Shown one piece after another: positions 63,519 through 64,000 of a DNA stretch of 64,000 nucleotides; positions within the stretch are counted from its first letter, which is position 1; each line of letters begins with the position of its first letter. The notes under the pieces are model-generated. The model worked only from the letters and a program-made list of their open reading frames with translations. It searched no databases and had not been told where the DNA came from. A program made the position numbers and the translations under genes. Source of the DNA: Bradyrhizobium macuxiense (GTDB lineage: Bacteria; Pseudomonadota; Alphaproteobacteria; Rhizobiales; Xanthobacteraceae); the NCBI RefSeq assembly GCF_007993935.1, contig NZ_VITY01000012.1, positions 62,001 to 126,000 on the forward strand. Reading direction: 5' to 3'.

Positions 63519-64000
63519 TGCGCGCGTCGCTATGGGGTTTGCGCGATCTCGGCCTGCTGGGCACGCTGGTCTTGCTGGCGATGCCGCTCGCGACGGCGCA
63601 TGCGCAGACCGCGATCACGCGCGATGACGTCATCGTCAAGTTGAACCACTTCGAGACTGCCGCCGAAATCGACGTCCCGGCGTTGCGCCAGCAGGTGCTC
63701 GAACGATCGCGGTCGCGATCGAAGAACGAGCCGCCGCCCTCGAAGCGGCCGCCGATCGCACCCGACCTGAACAACCTGCCGGCGTTCAATGCCGACATTC
63801 AGTTCGACGTCGACACGCCGATCGTGCTGCCGGACTCCTACCAGACCGTCGGGCGCATCGCCGATGCGCTGACCCACTCCTCGCTGTTGCCGTACACCTT
63901 CCTGATCGTCGGCCACATCGAATCGACCGGCCGGCGCGAGAACAACGTGATCCTGAGCCAGCGGCGGGCCGACGCGATCCGCGACATCCTGGTCAACACC
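63515..64000 (+). CDS. OmpA-like domain protein, N-terminal part
   Basis: The gene continues past the right edge; 162 residues are visible. A signal peptide (LLGTLVLLAMPLATAHA) is followed by a polar linker (RSRSRSKNEPPPSKRPP) and an OmpA-C-like domain: FNADIQFDVDTPIVLPDSYQTVGRIADAL, IVGHIESTGRRENNVILSQRRADAIRDIL. The IVGHIEST segment corresponds to the GHTDxxG peptidoglycan-binding motif, with E replacing D. It would anchor to peptidoglycan. Two starts (63515, 63518) are possible. The first overlaps the cysteine-rich gene by 4 bases. Confidence 0.82.
   Translation, partial: MMRASLWGLRDLGLLGTLVLLAMPLATAHAQTAITRDDVIVKLNHFETAAEIDVPALRQQVLERSRSRSKNEPPPSKRPPIAPDLNNLPAFNADIQFDVDTPIVLPDSYQTVGRIADALTHSSLLPYTFLIVGHIESTGRRENNVILSQRRADAIRDILVNT

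Overview
The window looks like a chromosomal segment of an alphaproteobacterium of the Bradyrhizobium group (Nitrobacteraceae). The inference rests on high GC, an Ilv/HflKC/DegP/FumC/ChrA gene complement typical of the group, a circularly permuted two-piece tmRNA followed by an alpha-type SspB, and several families of short palindromic intergenic repeats that I associate with Bradyrhizobium genomes. No species call is possible from sequence alone. I see no prophage, insertion sequence, CRISPR array, tRNA or rRNA. After annotation no stretch longer than about 300 bases lacks a gene.

Layout. 1-6260: end of a partial HD-like gene, a 71-residue cysteine-containing small protein, an osmoprotectant-type ABC importer with a fused permease/binding protein, and a convergent three-gene ABC-2 exporter set with a NEW3-type periplasmic protein. 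6525-13075: a sulfatase-fold membrane enzyme, a TetR regulator divergent from a haem-type membrane protein with two matching operators between them, two small proteins, a class III cyclase and a DUF2336 protein. 13181-20210: a branched-chain amino acid cluster read leftwards. It has a promoter, a leader peptide and an attenuator hairpin, then ilvB, a threonine dehydratase-like gene, ilvH, a methyltransferase, EamA and LysE exporters, and ilvC. 20421-28523: miaA and serB with overlapping start codons, then leftward degP, DUF2065, hflC and hflK, and the thyA-GNAT-folA operon.

28719-33144: a tripartite tricarboxylate transporter set (tctB, tctA, and tctC beyond a terminator) and a paired short-chain chromate transporter. 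33255-37000: tmRNA (ssrA), sspB, fumC, a DUF4169/ribbon-helix-helix pair and a VOC protein. 37066-42992: a large AsmA-family protein, a cytochrome P450 and its divergent TetR regulator. 43097-49039: a Liv-type ABC importer with a LivM-LivG fusion, followed by an MFS gene. 49202-53999: a TRAP transporter, a 2-hydroxyacid dehydrogenase and a divergent FadR-type regulator flanking a perfect 25-base palindrome. 54193-64000: cupin, CcdA, SulP, a hypothetical protein, a FAD oxidase, a thioesterase, a DUF1328 protein, UvrD with an in-frame palindromic element, and a secreted cysteine-rich protein followed by the start of an OmpA-like protein.

The most notable signals are: (1) a palindromic repeat carried in frame inside uvrD between helicase motifs II and III; (2) a dispersed repeat whose first bases are the stop codon of the preceding gene at three separate loci; (3) an ilvB attenuator that would place a threonine dehydratase under the same control as acetolactate synthase; (4) tmRNA and its proteolytic adaptor SspB encoded side by side; and (5) three regulator-specific inverted repeats, each in a divergent promoter region.
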